DNA of 49,621 nucleotides from NCBI GenBank assembly GCA_030700225.1, contig JAUYJT010000064.1, forward strand, positions 1-49,621, read 5' to 3'. How positions within the stretch are numbered: the stretch's first letter is position 1; each line of letters opens with the position of its first letter. A program made the position numbers and the translations under genes. This stretch comes from Candidatus Nanopelagicales bacterium. GTDB lineage: Bacteria > Actinomycetota > Actinomycetes > S36-B12 > GCA-2699445. Below the pieces are notes generated by a model. That model made no database searches. It was given only the letters and a program-made list of their open reading frames with translations, and was not told where the DNA came from. Of the stretch, positions 42,753-49,621 are shown piece after piece.

Positions 42753-43658
42753 ATGGGATTCCGCTTCGTCATGGGTGAGGTCTGGACTGGGCTTCGCCGG
42801 AATCTGACGATGACGATCGCCCTGATCGTCACCATCGGGGTTTCGCTGGCGCTGTTCGGGGCCGGTGTGCTCGTGCGCCAGCAGGTTGGCCAGATGAAGG
42901 GATTCTGGTTCGACAAGGTCGAGGTTTCTGTCTTCATGTGCACGAAGAACTCGCAGGAGCCTTCATGTACCGGAGCGGTCACGACCGCTCAGCGCGATCA
43001 GATCAAGGCTGACCTCGAAGCCCTGAGTCCGCTGGTTTCGGAGATTTACTACGAGACGTCGCAGGAGGCCTACGACAGGTTCAAGGAGCAGTTCAAGGGA
43101 TCGCCCATCGTCGATGACGCCACGCCTGATGACCTCGGGGAGTCGTACCGGGTCAAGCTGACCGACCCTGACAGATACGCGGTGATCACCAAAGCGTTCA
43201 CCGGAAGGCCCGGCGTCGAACGCGTGGATGATCAGAAGCAGGTGCTCGACAAGCTGTTCAGGCTGCTCGACGGCCTCCAGGCGATCTCGCTCGGGATCGC
43301 GGCCGCCATGCTGCTGGTGACCGTGCTGCTGGTCGGCAACACGATGAGACTGGCTGCGTTCAGCCGACGGCGAGAGACCGGGATCATGCGCCTGGTCGGG
43401 GCGTCTAAGTTCTACATTCAACTTCCCTTCGTATTGGAGTCCGTCATTGCCGCGGCGGTGGGTGCGTTCCTTGCGATTGGGGCGATGGCGGGGGTGAAGC
43501 TCCTTCTGGTCGACAGGTTCCTTGAGCCGGAATTCCGGTTCACTCCGTTCGTGGGCTGGGAAACGGTGTGGCAGACGGCGCTGTTGATGCTCGTGCTCGG
43601 CGTTGGCCTATCGGCGGTGTCGGCCGTATTCACGTTGCGCAGGTGGCTGCGCGTCTGA
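42753..43658 (+). CDS. ftsX: cell division protein FtsX
   Basis: A 301-residue membrane protein. It has a cytosolic N-terminal amphipathic stretch, TM1 at about 20-42, a large extracellular domain (about 43-170) with a Cys pair (Cys63, Cys72), and three C-terminal helices (LGIAAAMLLVTVLLVGNTM, ESVIAAAVGAFLAIGAMAGVK, TALLMLVLGVGLSAVSAVF). The loop SRRRETGIMRLVGAS is the FtsX coupling segment to FtsE. The extracellular domain probably activates the M23 hydrolase encoded next. The ATG is preceded by AGGAGG. Confidence 0.95.
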   Translation: MGFRFVMGEVWTGLRRNLTMTIALIVTIGVSLALFGAGVLVRQQVGQMKGFWFDKVEVSVFMCTKNSQEPSCTGAVTTAQRDQIKADLEALSPLVSEIYYETSQEAYDRFKEQFKGSPIVDDATPDDLGESYRVKLTDPDRYAVITKAFTGRPGVERVDDQKQVLDKLFRLLDGLQAISLGIAAAMLLVTVLLVGNTMRLAAFSRRRETGIMRLVGASKFYIQLPFVLESVIAAAVGAFLAIGAMAGVKLLLVDRFLEPEFRFTPFVGWETVWQTALLMLVLGVGLSAVSAVFTLRRWLRV

Positions 43659-43720
43659 GGTTCGGAACAGGGGACGCCACATTACGAAACGGAAATACAG
43701 CTGCGGAGTTACCGATCTGG

Positions 43721-43741
43721 CGCCAATTGGCGATGTAGCGT
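43721..43741 (+). promoter_or_regulatory. palindrome and -10 hexamer of the M23 gene
   Basis: CGCCAATTGGCG (43721-43732) is a perfect 12-base palindrome. TAGCGT (43736-43741) fits TAnnnT and ends seven bases before GTG 43749. A repressor on the palindrome would cover the promoter spacer. Confidence 0.45.
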
Positions 43742-43748
43742 GGCGGGC

Positions 43749-45062
43749 GTGACAGCACATACTTCGAGGCGAGCAGGCGCGCGGTCCTCAACGGGCCGGG
43801 GTCTTGCCAAGGCCTCGGTCGGGGCTGCGGTGGCTTTCGCCTTGTCGCTGGGGCTCGTGACTGGGCCGGGCGCCCAGGCGGACAACCTCACTGACCGCAA
43901 GCGCCGCGTCGAATCGCGCCTTGACGACGCGCAGGACGGTGTGAGCTCGGTCAACAAGAAGATCGCTCGCGCGACGCGCCGTGTCGTGGACGTACAGGCC
44001 CAGTTGCCAGCCGCGCAGGCCAACCTGAAGCGGGCACTCGACGCCAAGGCGGCGGCAGAGGCGGCGAACGCCAAGGCAGCTGCGGCCCTAGATCAGGCTA
44101 CGAAGGAAATGATCGCGGCTGAAGCCAAGCTCGCGAGACTGGAGAAGCGGCTCGAGGAGTTGCGGGCCAGTGTGGGCGACTTCGCCCGGCGCGCCTACCA
44201 GATGGGTCCCTTCGCCGAAGTCGAGATGCTGTTGGATGCGGAGGATCCGGCCGAGTTCACAGACCGGCTGGCCGCTATCCAATCTGTGGGGAGATCGAAG
44301 AACAACACGCTCGCCCAGATGAGCGCCGATCGCGCCGACATGGCCTACACCGAGCTACGGCTGGAGGCGCTTCGAAAGGCCGCTCAGGACAAGAAGGCTG
44401 AGGCCGCGGCCCGGGTCGCCGAGGCTAAGGCCGCTGCGGAAGGGGCGGCTGCCGCCAAGAGCCTCGTCGACGCCCTTGTCAGACAGAAGCAGTCAGCCTT
44501 GCGTTCCGTCCGGGCCAAAGGCGCTGCCATCAAGGCCGAGTACCAGCGTCTCGCCGCAGAGCAGGAGCGGATACGCCAGGAGATCGCGGCGGCCGCCGCA
44601 CGGCTGGAGAACTCCACCGGCATCAAGCCAGGAACCGGAACCGGTTCGGGTGCCTGGTACTTCCCGCTGCCGGGGTACGCCATCGGATCTGACGCCGGCT
44701 GGCGGTTCCACCCGATTCTGCATTACATGCGCTGTCACGCGGGGGCTGATATCGGGGCGCCGTCGGGTGTGGCCATTCGCGCTGCGGACAACGGTGTCGT
44801 CCTCACAGCGGGCTACAGCGGCGGGTATGGCAACTTCACGGTCATCGCTCATGGTGGGGGCTTGACCAGCGGGTATGCCCATCAGAGCCAGATCAGCGTG
44901 GGCGTCGGACAGCGAGTGAAGCGGGGGCAGGTCATCGGATACGTTGGCACGACCGGCCTTTCGACCGGACCACACCTGCACTTTGAGGCCCGGGTAAACG
45001 GGCAGCCGTACAGCCCCAAGGGTTGGTTCGGGCAGGGGCCCAAGATCCCAGTCTGCGTTTAA
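43749..45062 (+). CDS. secreted M23 (LytM) peptidase with coiled coil, FtsX-partner type
   Basis: A 437-residue exported protein. It has a basic N-terminus and signal peptide (about 1-45), a long Ala/Lys/Glu-rich coiled coil (about 47-285) and a C-terminal LytM domain. Zinc ligands His330 and Asp334 (CHAGAD), catalytic His378 (YAHQSQ) and the HLH motif with His409/His411 (GPHLHFE) are all present, so it is an active endopeptidase cutting peptidoglycan cross-links. The layout is that of EnvC or PcsB/RipC-like hydrolases whose coiled coil is gated by FtsEX. GTG 43749 is preferred to GTG 43740 because a -10 hexamer ends seven bases before it. Confidence 0.9.
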   Translation: MTAHTSRRAGARSSTGRGLAKASVGAAVAFALSLGLVTGPGAQADNLTDRKRRVESRLDDAQDGVSSVNKKIARATRRVVDVQAQLPAAQANLKRALDAKAAAEAANAKAAAALDQATKEMIAAEAKLARLEKRLEELRASVGDFARRAYQMGPFAEVEMLLDAEDPAEFTDRLAAIQSVGRSKNNTLAQMSADRADMAYTELRLEALRKAAQDKKAEAAARVAEAKAAAEGAAAAKSLVDALVRQKQSALRSVRAKGAAIKAEYQRLAAEQERIRQEIAAAAARLENSTGIKPGTGTGSGAWYFPLPGYAIGSDAGWRFHPILHYMRCHAGADIGAPSGVAIRAADNGVVLTAGYSGGYGNFTVIAHGGGLTSGYAHQSQISVGVGQRVKRGQVIGYVGTTGLSTGPHLHFEARVNGQPYSPKGWFGQGPKIPVCV

Positions 45063-45087
45063 CGCCTCGGCGAGGCACACTTGTCGG

Positions 45088-45570
45088 ATGCCACGTGAGA
45101 CGGGCCGCAAGCTGATAGCGGCCAATCGCAAGGCACGTTACGACTACGCCGTGGATTCCACGTATGAGGCCGGCATCGTGCTAGTGGGCACCGAAGTGAA
45201 GTCCCTGCGGGCAGGACGCGCCACGATCGTTGACGGCTACGCCACGATCAGGGATGGCGAAGTGTGGCTCTACGGCGTGCACATCCCTGAGTACACGATG
45301 GGTAGCTGGACGAACCACGAGCCGCGTCGGCCGCGCAAGCTGTTGCTGCATGGCCACGAGATCAGCCGGTTGATGGGCAAGACGAAGGAGTCGGGTATGA
45401 CGTTGATTCCGCTCTCGTTGTACTTCTCCGACGGCCACGCGAAAGTTGAACTCGCCCTCGCGCGAGGGAGGCATCGGTACGACAAGCGTCAGGCGATAGC
45501 GGAACGGGAGTCCAAGCGCGAAACCCAGCGCGCGATCGGGCGCAGGATGAAAGGCCGGGAGGCGAACTAG
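45088..45570 (+). CDS. smpB: SsrA-binding protein SmpB
   Basis: A 160-residue OB-fold RNA-binding protein that carries tmRNA to stalled ribosomes. The core [32 protein letters not shown] and the C-terminal [24 protein letters not shown] tail, which enters the empty mRNA channel, are clear. It follows the M23 gene by 25 bases. No tmRNA gene is visible downstream, where ssrA often lies; the next gene starts two bases later. Confidence 0.96.
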   Translation: MPRETGRKLIAANRKARYDYAVDSTYEAGIVLVGTEVKSLRAGRATIVDGYATIRDGEVWLYGVHIPEYTMGSWTNHEPRRPRKLLLHGHEISRLMGKTKESGMTLIPLSLYFSDGHAKVELALARGRHRYDKRQAIAERESKRETQRAIGRRMKGREAN

Positions 45571-45572
45571 CA

Positions 45573-46985
45573 ATGGCAGGATTCGACGAATTCATAGACG
45601 GCTTCTACCCCTACCGCCGGGAGACTCAGTCCTACAAGTCGATCCCCGAGGAACCGCGGCCCAGGGCGGAAGTGCTTGCGGAGATCGCTGGCATGGCGGG
45701 TCGCGAGGACGCAATGGGAGACGACGGGCGCGTTTCGGGAAGCCTCTACAGCGGCGACCACGAGCACTACGAGTACTTGGGGGAAGTGTTCACGCTGTTC
45801 TCCCACGCCAACGTCCTGCAGCGTGACATGTACCCGTCGGCCACGAAGTTCGAGGCTGAGATCGTTGCGATGGCGCTCGACCTGGTGCATGGCTCGGCGG
45901 CTGGTGGCGATGCCTGCGGTGTCGTCACCGGTGGAGGTTCGGAGAGCCTGATCACCGCGCTGTACAGCTACCGGGAGGCTGCTCGCGAACGCGGAGTCAC
46001 AAAGCCCAATCTGGTCATGCCGAACACGGCTCATGTGGCGTTGGACAAGGGTGCCTACTGGATGGACATCGAGGTGCGGCACTCCCCCGTGGGGGACGAT
46101 TGCAAGGCCGACGTCGCCGCCATGGCGGACATGGTCGACGACCAGACAATCGCCGTTGTGGGGTCCGCCGGGAACTACCCATATGGCGTGATCGACCCGA
46201 TCCCCGAGATCGCCGAGTTGGCCGCGAGCAAGGGCATCGGGATGCACGTGGATGGGTGCCTTGGAGGATTCGTGTGGCCATGGGCCGAGGAACTCGGCTA
46301 CCCAGTGCCGCCGTGGGACTTCCGAGTACCTGGAGTCACGTCGATCTCAGCGGACACGCACAAGTACGGGTATGGGCTGAAAGGCACATCGACTTTGATG
46401 TATCGGACGAAAGACCTTCGTCGGCATCAGTACTTCACGCACGCGACCTGGCCCGGAGGGCTGTACCTGTCGCCGGGACTGGCTGGTTCGCGGTCCGGCG
46501 GTTTGATCGCCGCGACGTGGGCGGCGATGGTTACGACAGGTCGTACAGGGTACTTGAGCGCGGCGAAGGCGATCCTTGAGACGGCGGCGACGATCCGGGC
46601 GGGGGTCGAAGCCACGGACGGCGTAGCGCTGATGGGTGATTCGCTGTTCGTCGCGGCCTTCCGCGCTGACGAGGAGGGGTTGGACATCTACCTTGTCAAT
46701 GACGCCTTGAAGCGCGACGGTTGGCGGCTGAACTCGCTGCAGTTACCCGCGGCGTTGCACTTCTGCGTGACTAGACCGAACACCAAGCCGGGGGTCGCGC
46801 AGGAGTTCGTGGCGAGCCTGGGCCGGGCTGTGGACTACGCCCGCGAGCATGTCGGCACGCCGGCGGAAAGTGGGGCGATGTACGGCTTCGGTGCGACACC
46901 GCAAGGCCGTCAGACGATGATGCAGCTGATGTCGGGCGTGCTCGATGCGATGCATGAGGTGGCCCCGGCCGTGGAGGAGTCCTGA
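45573..46985 (+). CDS. PLP-dependent lyase/decarboxylase, sphingosine-1-phosphate-lyase-like
   Basis: A 470-residue fold-type I PLP enzyme of the group II decarboxylase clan. The strings SGSLYSGDHEHYEYLGEVF, ANVLQRDMYPSATKFEAEIV, TGGGSESL, HVDGCLGGF (Asp227) and SISADTHKYGYGLKGTS (Schiff-base Lys264) resemble sphingosine-1-phosphate lyases more than glutamate or aromatic decarboxylases. Such lyases split phosphorylated 2-amino-3-hydroxy compounds by retro-aldol cleavage. There is no membrane anchor. It starts two bases after smpB and is followed after one base by an FGGY kinase, so a kinase-then-lyase pathway is suggested. Confidence 0.83.
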   Translation: MAGFDEFIDGFYPYRRETQSYKSIPEEPRPRAEVLAEIAGMAGREDAMGDDGRVSGSLYSGDHEHYEYLGEVFTLFSHANVLQRDMYPSATKFEAEIVAMALDLVHGSAAGGDACGVVTGGGSESLITALYSYREAARERGVTKPNLVMPNTAHVALDKGAYWMDIEVRHSPVGDDCKADVAAMADMVDDQTIAVVGSAGNYPYGVIDPIPEIAELAASKGIGMHVDGCLGGFVWPWAEELGYPVPPWDFRVPGVTSISADTHKYGYGLKGTSTLMYRTKDLRRHQYFTHATWPGGLYLSPGLAGSRSGGLIAATWAAMVTTGRTGYLSAAKAILETAATIRAGVEATDGVALMGDSLFVAAFRADEEGLDIYLVNDALKRDGWRLNSLQLPAALHFCVTRPNTKPGVAQEFVASLGRAVDYAREHVGTPAESGAMYGFGATPQGRQTMMQLMSGVLDAMHEVAPAVEES

Positions 46986-46986
46986 C

Positions 46987-48603
46987 ATGAACCAGGCCAC
47001 GTCGTGGATCCTTGGCATCGATCTTGGTAACGGTGGGCCGAAGGTCGCCGCCGTAGCCCCGGACGGCACGATCCTGGGCACCGGCTTCACCGGAGTAAGC
47101 GTCCACTTCGGGCTGGATGGCTCGGCGACCCAGGACGCTGAAGAGTGGACCCGGGCTCTGGCTGACGCGGTTGCGCAGGCCCTCGATTCGGCTGGGGTGT
47201 CAGGAGATTCGCTGCACGCGATCGGCATTACTGGACAGTGGGGTTCGACGGTGCCAGTTGGAGCTGACGGTGAGCCGGTGGGACCGGTGCTGCTGTGGGC
47301 CGACACCCGAGCGAAGCCGCTCATGCGTGACCTCGTGGGCGGACCCTTGTCCGTGTCGGGTTTCGCTCCGCACAAGGTCTTGCCGTGGGTCCGGGTCACA
47401 GGGGGTGCTCCCACTCCGAGCGGCGCCGACCCGACCGGTCACTCGCTGCTGCTGCAGAACGAGCTGGCGGACGTGGGGCGCCGCAGTCGTTGGTTGATGG
47501 AGCCGGTGGACTACCTGGCCTTCCGGCTGACCGGGCACGCGGCCGCGACGCCCGCGTCGATGATTCTGTCCTGGCTCACCGACAACAGGCCGGGCGCGAA
47601 GTTTGGCTACGATCCCGATCTGGTGCGGCGGTCCCGGCGCGACCCCCGTGCGTTGCCGGAGCTACTGCCCACTGGATCAGTGCAGGGCGAGCTCCAGCCG
47701 GAGATCGCCGAGCGGCTGGGCCTGCGGTCTGGCGTACCCGTGGTATGCGGGATCCCTGATGTGCACGCGGCCATCGTTGGCAGTGGGACGGTGGACCCGT
47801 TCGCTACTCACTTGGCGATTTCGACGACGGCGTGGCTGTCCAGCCGCGTTCCGTTCAAGAAGACTGACGTGTTTCACTCGATCGCGACGGTGCCGGGGCT
47901 CGACCCGGAATTGCCCCTGGTGGCGAACAACATCGAGACCGGCGGCGCCGCTCTGGCCTGGCTGCGCGAGCAAGTCATCGCCCCCAACGACGGTCTGATT
48001 GGCGGCGGCGCGGGAATTGGGGCTGAAGGTGCCGCTCCTCCGCGCGTTGAGCCCTCGTACGAAGCATTGATGGATCTGGCTGGAACCGCTCCGGCGGGCA
48101 GTGAGGGCGTCATCTTCGCGCCGTGGCTGGCTGGCGAACGAAGCCCGATCGAGGACAAGGCGCTGCGGGGCACTTGGCTGAACTTATCGCTGCGAACCAG
48201 CAGAGCGATCCTGGTCCGTTCGGTCCTGGAGGGCGTTGCGCTGAACGTCCGGTGGCTGATGGAGTACTACCAGAAGTTCATTGGCCGCGAGGTTCCAAGC
48301 GTGCGGATCATGGGCGGGGGGGCGCAGTCAGATCTGTGGAACGCGATCATTTCCTCGACCCTGGACTGTCGGGTGGAGAAGGTCGCGGATCCTTTGAACG
48401 CTCAGCTTCGCGGTGTGGCGCTGTGGGCCCGCGTTTGTCTGGGCGAACTGACACTGCGGGAGGCGGCTGACCTCGTTCCGGTGGAGGGAGTCTTCGAGCC
48501 GGATCCGCACGACCGCCTCGTCTACGCTGAGAAGTACCGCGAGTACCGGCGCCTGTACGGCACGCTGAAGGGCACCTACCGCCGCCTCAACGCCCGTGCG
48601 TGA
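46987..48603 (+). CDS. FGGY-family carbohydrate kinase
   Basis: A 538-residue kinase with the actin-like fold. The N-terminal phosphate loop is GIDLGNGGPKVA (10-21), the substrate segment is ITGQWGSTVPV and WADTR (104-108), the catalytic Asp is Asp258 (CGIPDVHAAIVGSG), and the adenosine motif is IMGGGAQSDLWNAI. Sequence is xylulokinase-like in general but not close to the xylB in this window, and it is longer. The substrate is unknown; a polyol or amino-alcohol feeding the PLP lyase is a hypothesis. ATG 46987 lies one base after the lyase stop; its end overlaps the next gene by eight bases. Confidence 0.88.
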   Translation: MNQATSWILGIDLGNGGPKVAAVAPDGTILGTGFTGVSVHFGLDGSATQDAEEWTRALADAVAQALDSAGVSGDSLHAIGITGQWGSTVPVGADGEPVGPVLLWADTRAKPLMRDLVGGPLSVSGFAPHKVLPWVRVTGGAPTPSGADPTGHSLLLQNELADVGRRSRWLMEPVDYLAFRLTGHAAATPASMILSWLTDNRPGAKFGYDPDLVRRSRRDPRALPELLPTGSVQGELQPEIAERLGLRSGVPVVCGIPDVHAAIVGSGTVDPFATHLAISTTAWLSSRVPFKKTDVFHSIATVPGLDPELPLVANNIETGGAALAWLREQVIAPNDGLIGGGAGIGAEGAAPPRVEPSYEALMDLAGTAPAGSEGVIFAPWLAGERSPIEDKALRGTWLNLSLRTSRAILVRSVLEGVALNVRWLMEYYQKFIGREVPSVRIMGGGAQSDLWNAIISSTLDCRVEKVADPLNAQLRGVALWARVCLGELTLREAADLVPVEGVFEPDPHDRLVYAEKYREYRRLYGTLKGTYRRLNARA

Positions 48604-49498
48604 CCAGGACGTTCCCGGCTACATCGAGCAGCTCGGGATACCCGGGATAGTAGACGCCCACGCGCACTTCATGCCCGACGCCTTGCTGAAGCGGATCTGG
48701 ACGTACTTCGATCAGGCTGGCCCGCTGCTGGGCCGCCAATGGCCGATCCGGTACAAGTGGACTCAGGAAGCCCGGGTGGCTCACCTGCGGGATATGGGCG
48801 TCGTCGGGTTCACGTGTTTGTCCTACGCTCATCGGCCCGGAATGGCCGAATGGCTGACCGACTGGGGTCTTGAGTTCGCCGCTGAGACCCTCCCCCACGG
48901 GGAAGAGGTGCCCCCAGGGGCGATCGCTAGCGGGACGTTCTTTCCCGAGCCGGGCGTGGACGCCTACGTTGCCTCGGCTCTCGACCGGGGCTGTCGGGTG
49001 TTCAAGATCCACCTTCAGGTCGGTGACTTCGACCCGCTGGACTCGACGCTGGTGCCCGTGTGGGGCCAGCTCGCGGACGCTGGCGTTCCGGTGGTTGTGC
49101 ACGCTGGATCGGGGCCGATGCCTGGTCGGTTCACGGGCGCCGCTCGGTTCGGTGAGGTTCTCACGGCTCACCCCGGTTTGCGCGCGATCATCGCGCACAT
49201 GGGGATGCCCGACGAGCGCGATTTCTTTGAGCTGCTGGACGAGTTTCCCGAGCTGATGCTCGACACGACCATGGTTGGCACGGACTTCATGGAGTCCATT
49301 CACCCGTTTGATGTCGGCCTCTTGCCGAGAATCCGCGATCTGGGCCTGTCTGGCCGGGTTCTGTTCGGTTCGGACTACCCGAACATCCCGTATCCATATG
49401 CCCACCAGGTCGAAGTGTTACGGCGCTGGGACTTGGGGGACGAATGGCTCGCCGCTGTGCTCTGGGGGAATGGGGCAGCGATCTTCGGCGTTAGCTAG
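48596..49498 (+). CDS. amidohydrolase-2 family metal-dependent hydrolase
   Basis: A 300-residue TIM-barrel hydrolase or decarboxylase. Unlike the amidohydrolase at 8814 it has the full N-terminal metal motif Asp20-Ala-His22-Ala-His24 (DAHAHF). Further ligands are visible in VVVHAGSG, IAHMGMPDE and FGSDYPNIPY. The family includes ACMSD, resorcylate decarboxylase and 2-pyrone-type hydrolases. It is the last gene of the smpB-lyase-kinase operon, starting at GTG 48596 inside the kinase stop region. The reaction may act on the aldehyde or acid released by the lyase, but this is not shown by sequence. Confidence 0.87.
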   Translation: MRDQDVPGYIEQLGIPGIVDAHAHFMPDALLKRIWTYFDQAGPLLGRQWPIRYKWTQEARVAHLRDMGVVGFTCLSYAHRPGMAEWLTDWGLEFAAETLPHGEEVPPGAIASGTFFPEPGVDAYVASALDRGCRVFKIHLQVGDFDPLDSTLVPVWGQLADAGVPVVVHAGSGPMPGRFTGAARFGEVLTAHPGLRAIIAHMGMPDERDFFELLDEFPELMLDTTMVGTDFMESIHPFDVGLLPRIRDLGLSGRVLFGSDYPNIPYPYAHQVEVLRRWDLGDEWLAAVLWGNGAAIFGVS

Positions 49499-49550
49499 GG
49501 CCCCGCCGTCCCGCCCCCCCCCCCGCCGCCCCCGCCGCCGAAGCGGCCGA

Positions 49551-49621
49551 AGCGGCCGTTCCGAACAAACGCGACCTTTAGGGTACAGACGCGCCCGTTC
49601 CAACGGGAGTTTCTTCCTGTA
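49551..49621. repeat. palindromic dispersed repeat, copy 2 (cut by window end)
   Basis: From 49551 the sequence gcggccgttcc, caaacgcg, gggtacagacgcgcccgtt (49580-49598) and caacgggagtttctt follows copy 1 (4566-4634) base for base with few changes. It again lies just after the last gene of an operon. It is preceded by a GC-only stretch with an 11-C run (49514-49524). The right part of the element lies beyond the window. Confidence 0.65.

Noticed and set aside
45571-49621. tmRNA gene downstream of smpB
   Set aside because: The interval is filled by coding sequence with two-base and one-base gaps, and there is no tmRNA-like end.

Overview
The window is high-GC chromosomal DNA with the gene content and order of an Actinomycetota (actinobacterial) genome. 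The strongest markers are comF-hpf-(regulator)-secA with an Rv3235-type small gene and a WS/DGAT acyltransferase beyond it, the NAD-dependent large glutamate dehydrogenase next to prfB, and the prfB-ftsE-ftsX-M23 peptidase-smpB run. Many starts are GTG, and several genes have a TAnnnT -10 hexamer only 6-8 bases before the start codon, which suggests leaderless mRNAs. I see no transposase, integrase, phage gene or CRISPR array. The exact lineage cannot be fixed by eye.

Layout. Bases 1 to about 75 are the 3' end of a 23S rRNA. It runs, without an intact 5S, into a convergent xylA-xylB-tesB operon (177-3750, minus). A divergent TetR gene (3863-4507) shares its promoter region and a perfect inverted repeat. 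A palindromic dispersed repeat follows, with a second copy at the right end of the window. Next is a crotonase/acyl-CoA dehydrogenase pair (4790-6707, plus). Bases 6738-16196 on the minus strand hold one tightly packed 12-gene operon: acyl-CoA dehydrogenase, two thiolase-fold proteins, two DUF35 proteins, two crotonases, a BKACE enzyme, an amidohydrolase, a hotdog thioesterase, a TetR regulator and a zinc alcohol dehydrogenase. Eight of its eleven junctions are 4-base stop/start overlaps. Its promoter is readable at 16226-16254, with a perfect 13-base palindrome between -35 and -10.

The middle (16283-26543) carries a HAD phosphatase, an MBL-fold hydrolase, a PAS-GGDEF-EAL protein, a lipoprotein, a channel-like membrane protein, a PAKKA-repeat protein with an HdeD-like partner, a lysozyme-like secreted protein, comF, hpf and an orphan LuxR-type regulator. 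Before secA lies a 68-bp sequence repeated three times. Its last copy can form a perfect 23-bp hairpin with one downstream complement. After secA come storage-lipid genes (WS/DGAT and a patatin), then proline/glutamate catabolism (pruA, NAD-GDH), then release factor 2 and the FtsEX divisome module with its LytM-type hydrolase. The right end is a compact operon: smpB, a sphingosine-1-phosphate-lyase-like PLP enzyme, an FGGY kinase and an amidohydrolase.

Two gene sets look like undescribed biochemistry. The first is the 12-gene operon, a probable acyl-CoA catabolic route in which both thiolase-fold proteins lack thiolase catalytic residues and are encoded beside two DUF35 partners, as in steroid side-chain aldolase systems. 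The second is the kinase/PLP-lyase/amidohydrolase set behind smpB. Functions are read from sequence motifs only; no database search was possible.
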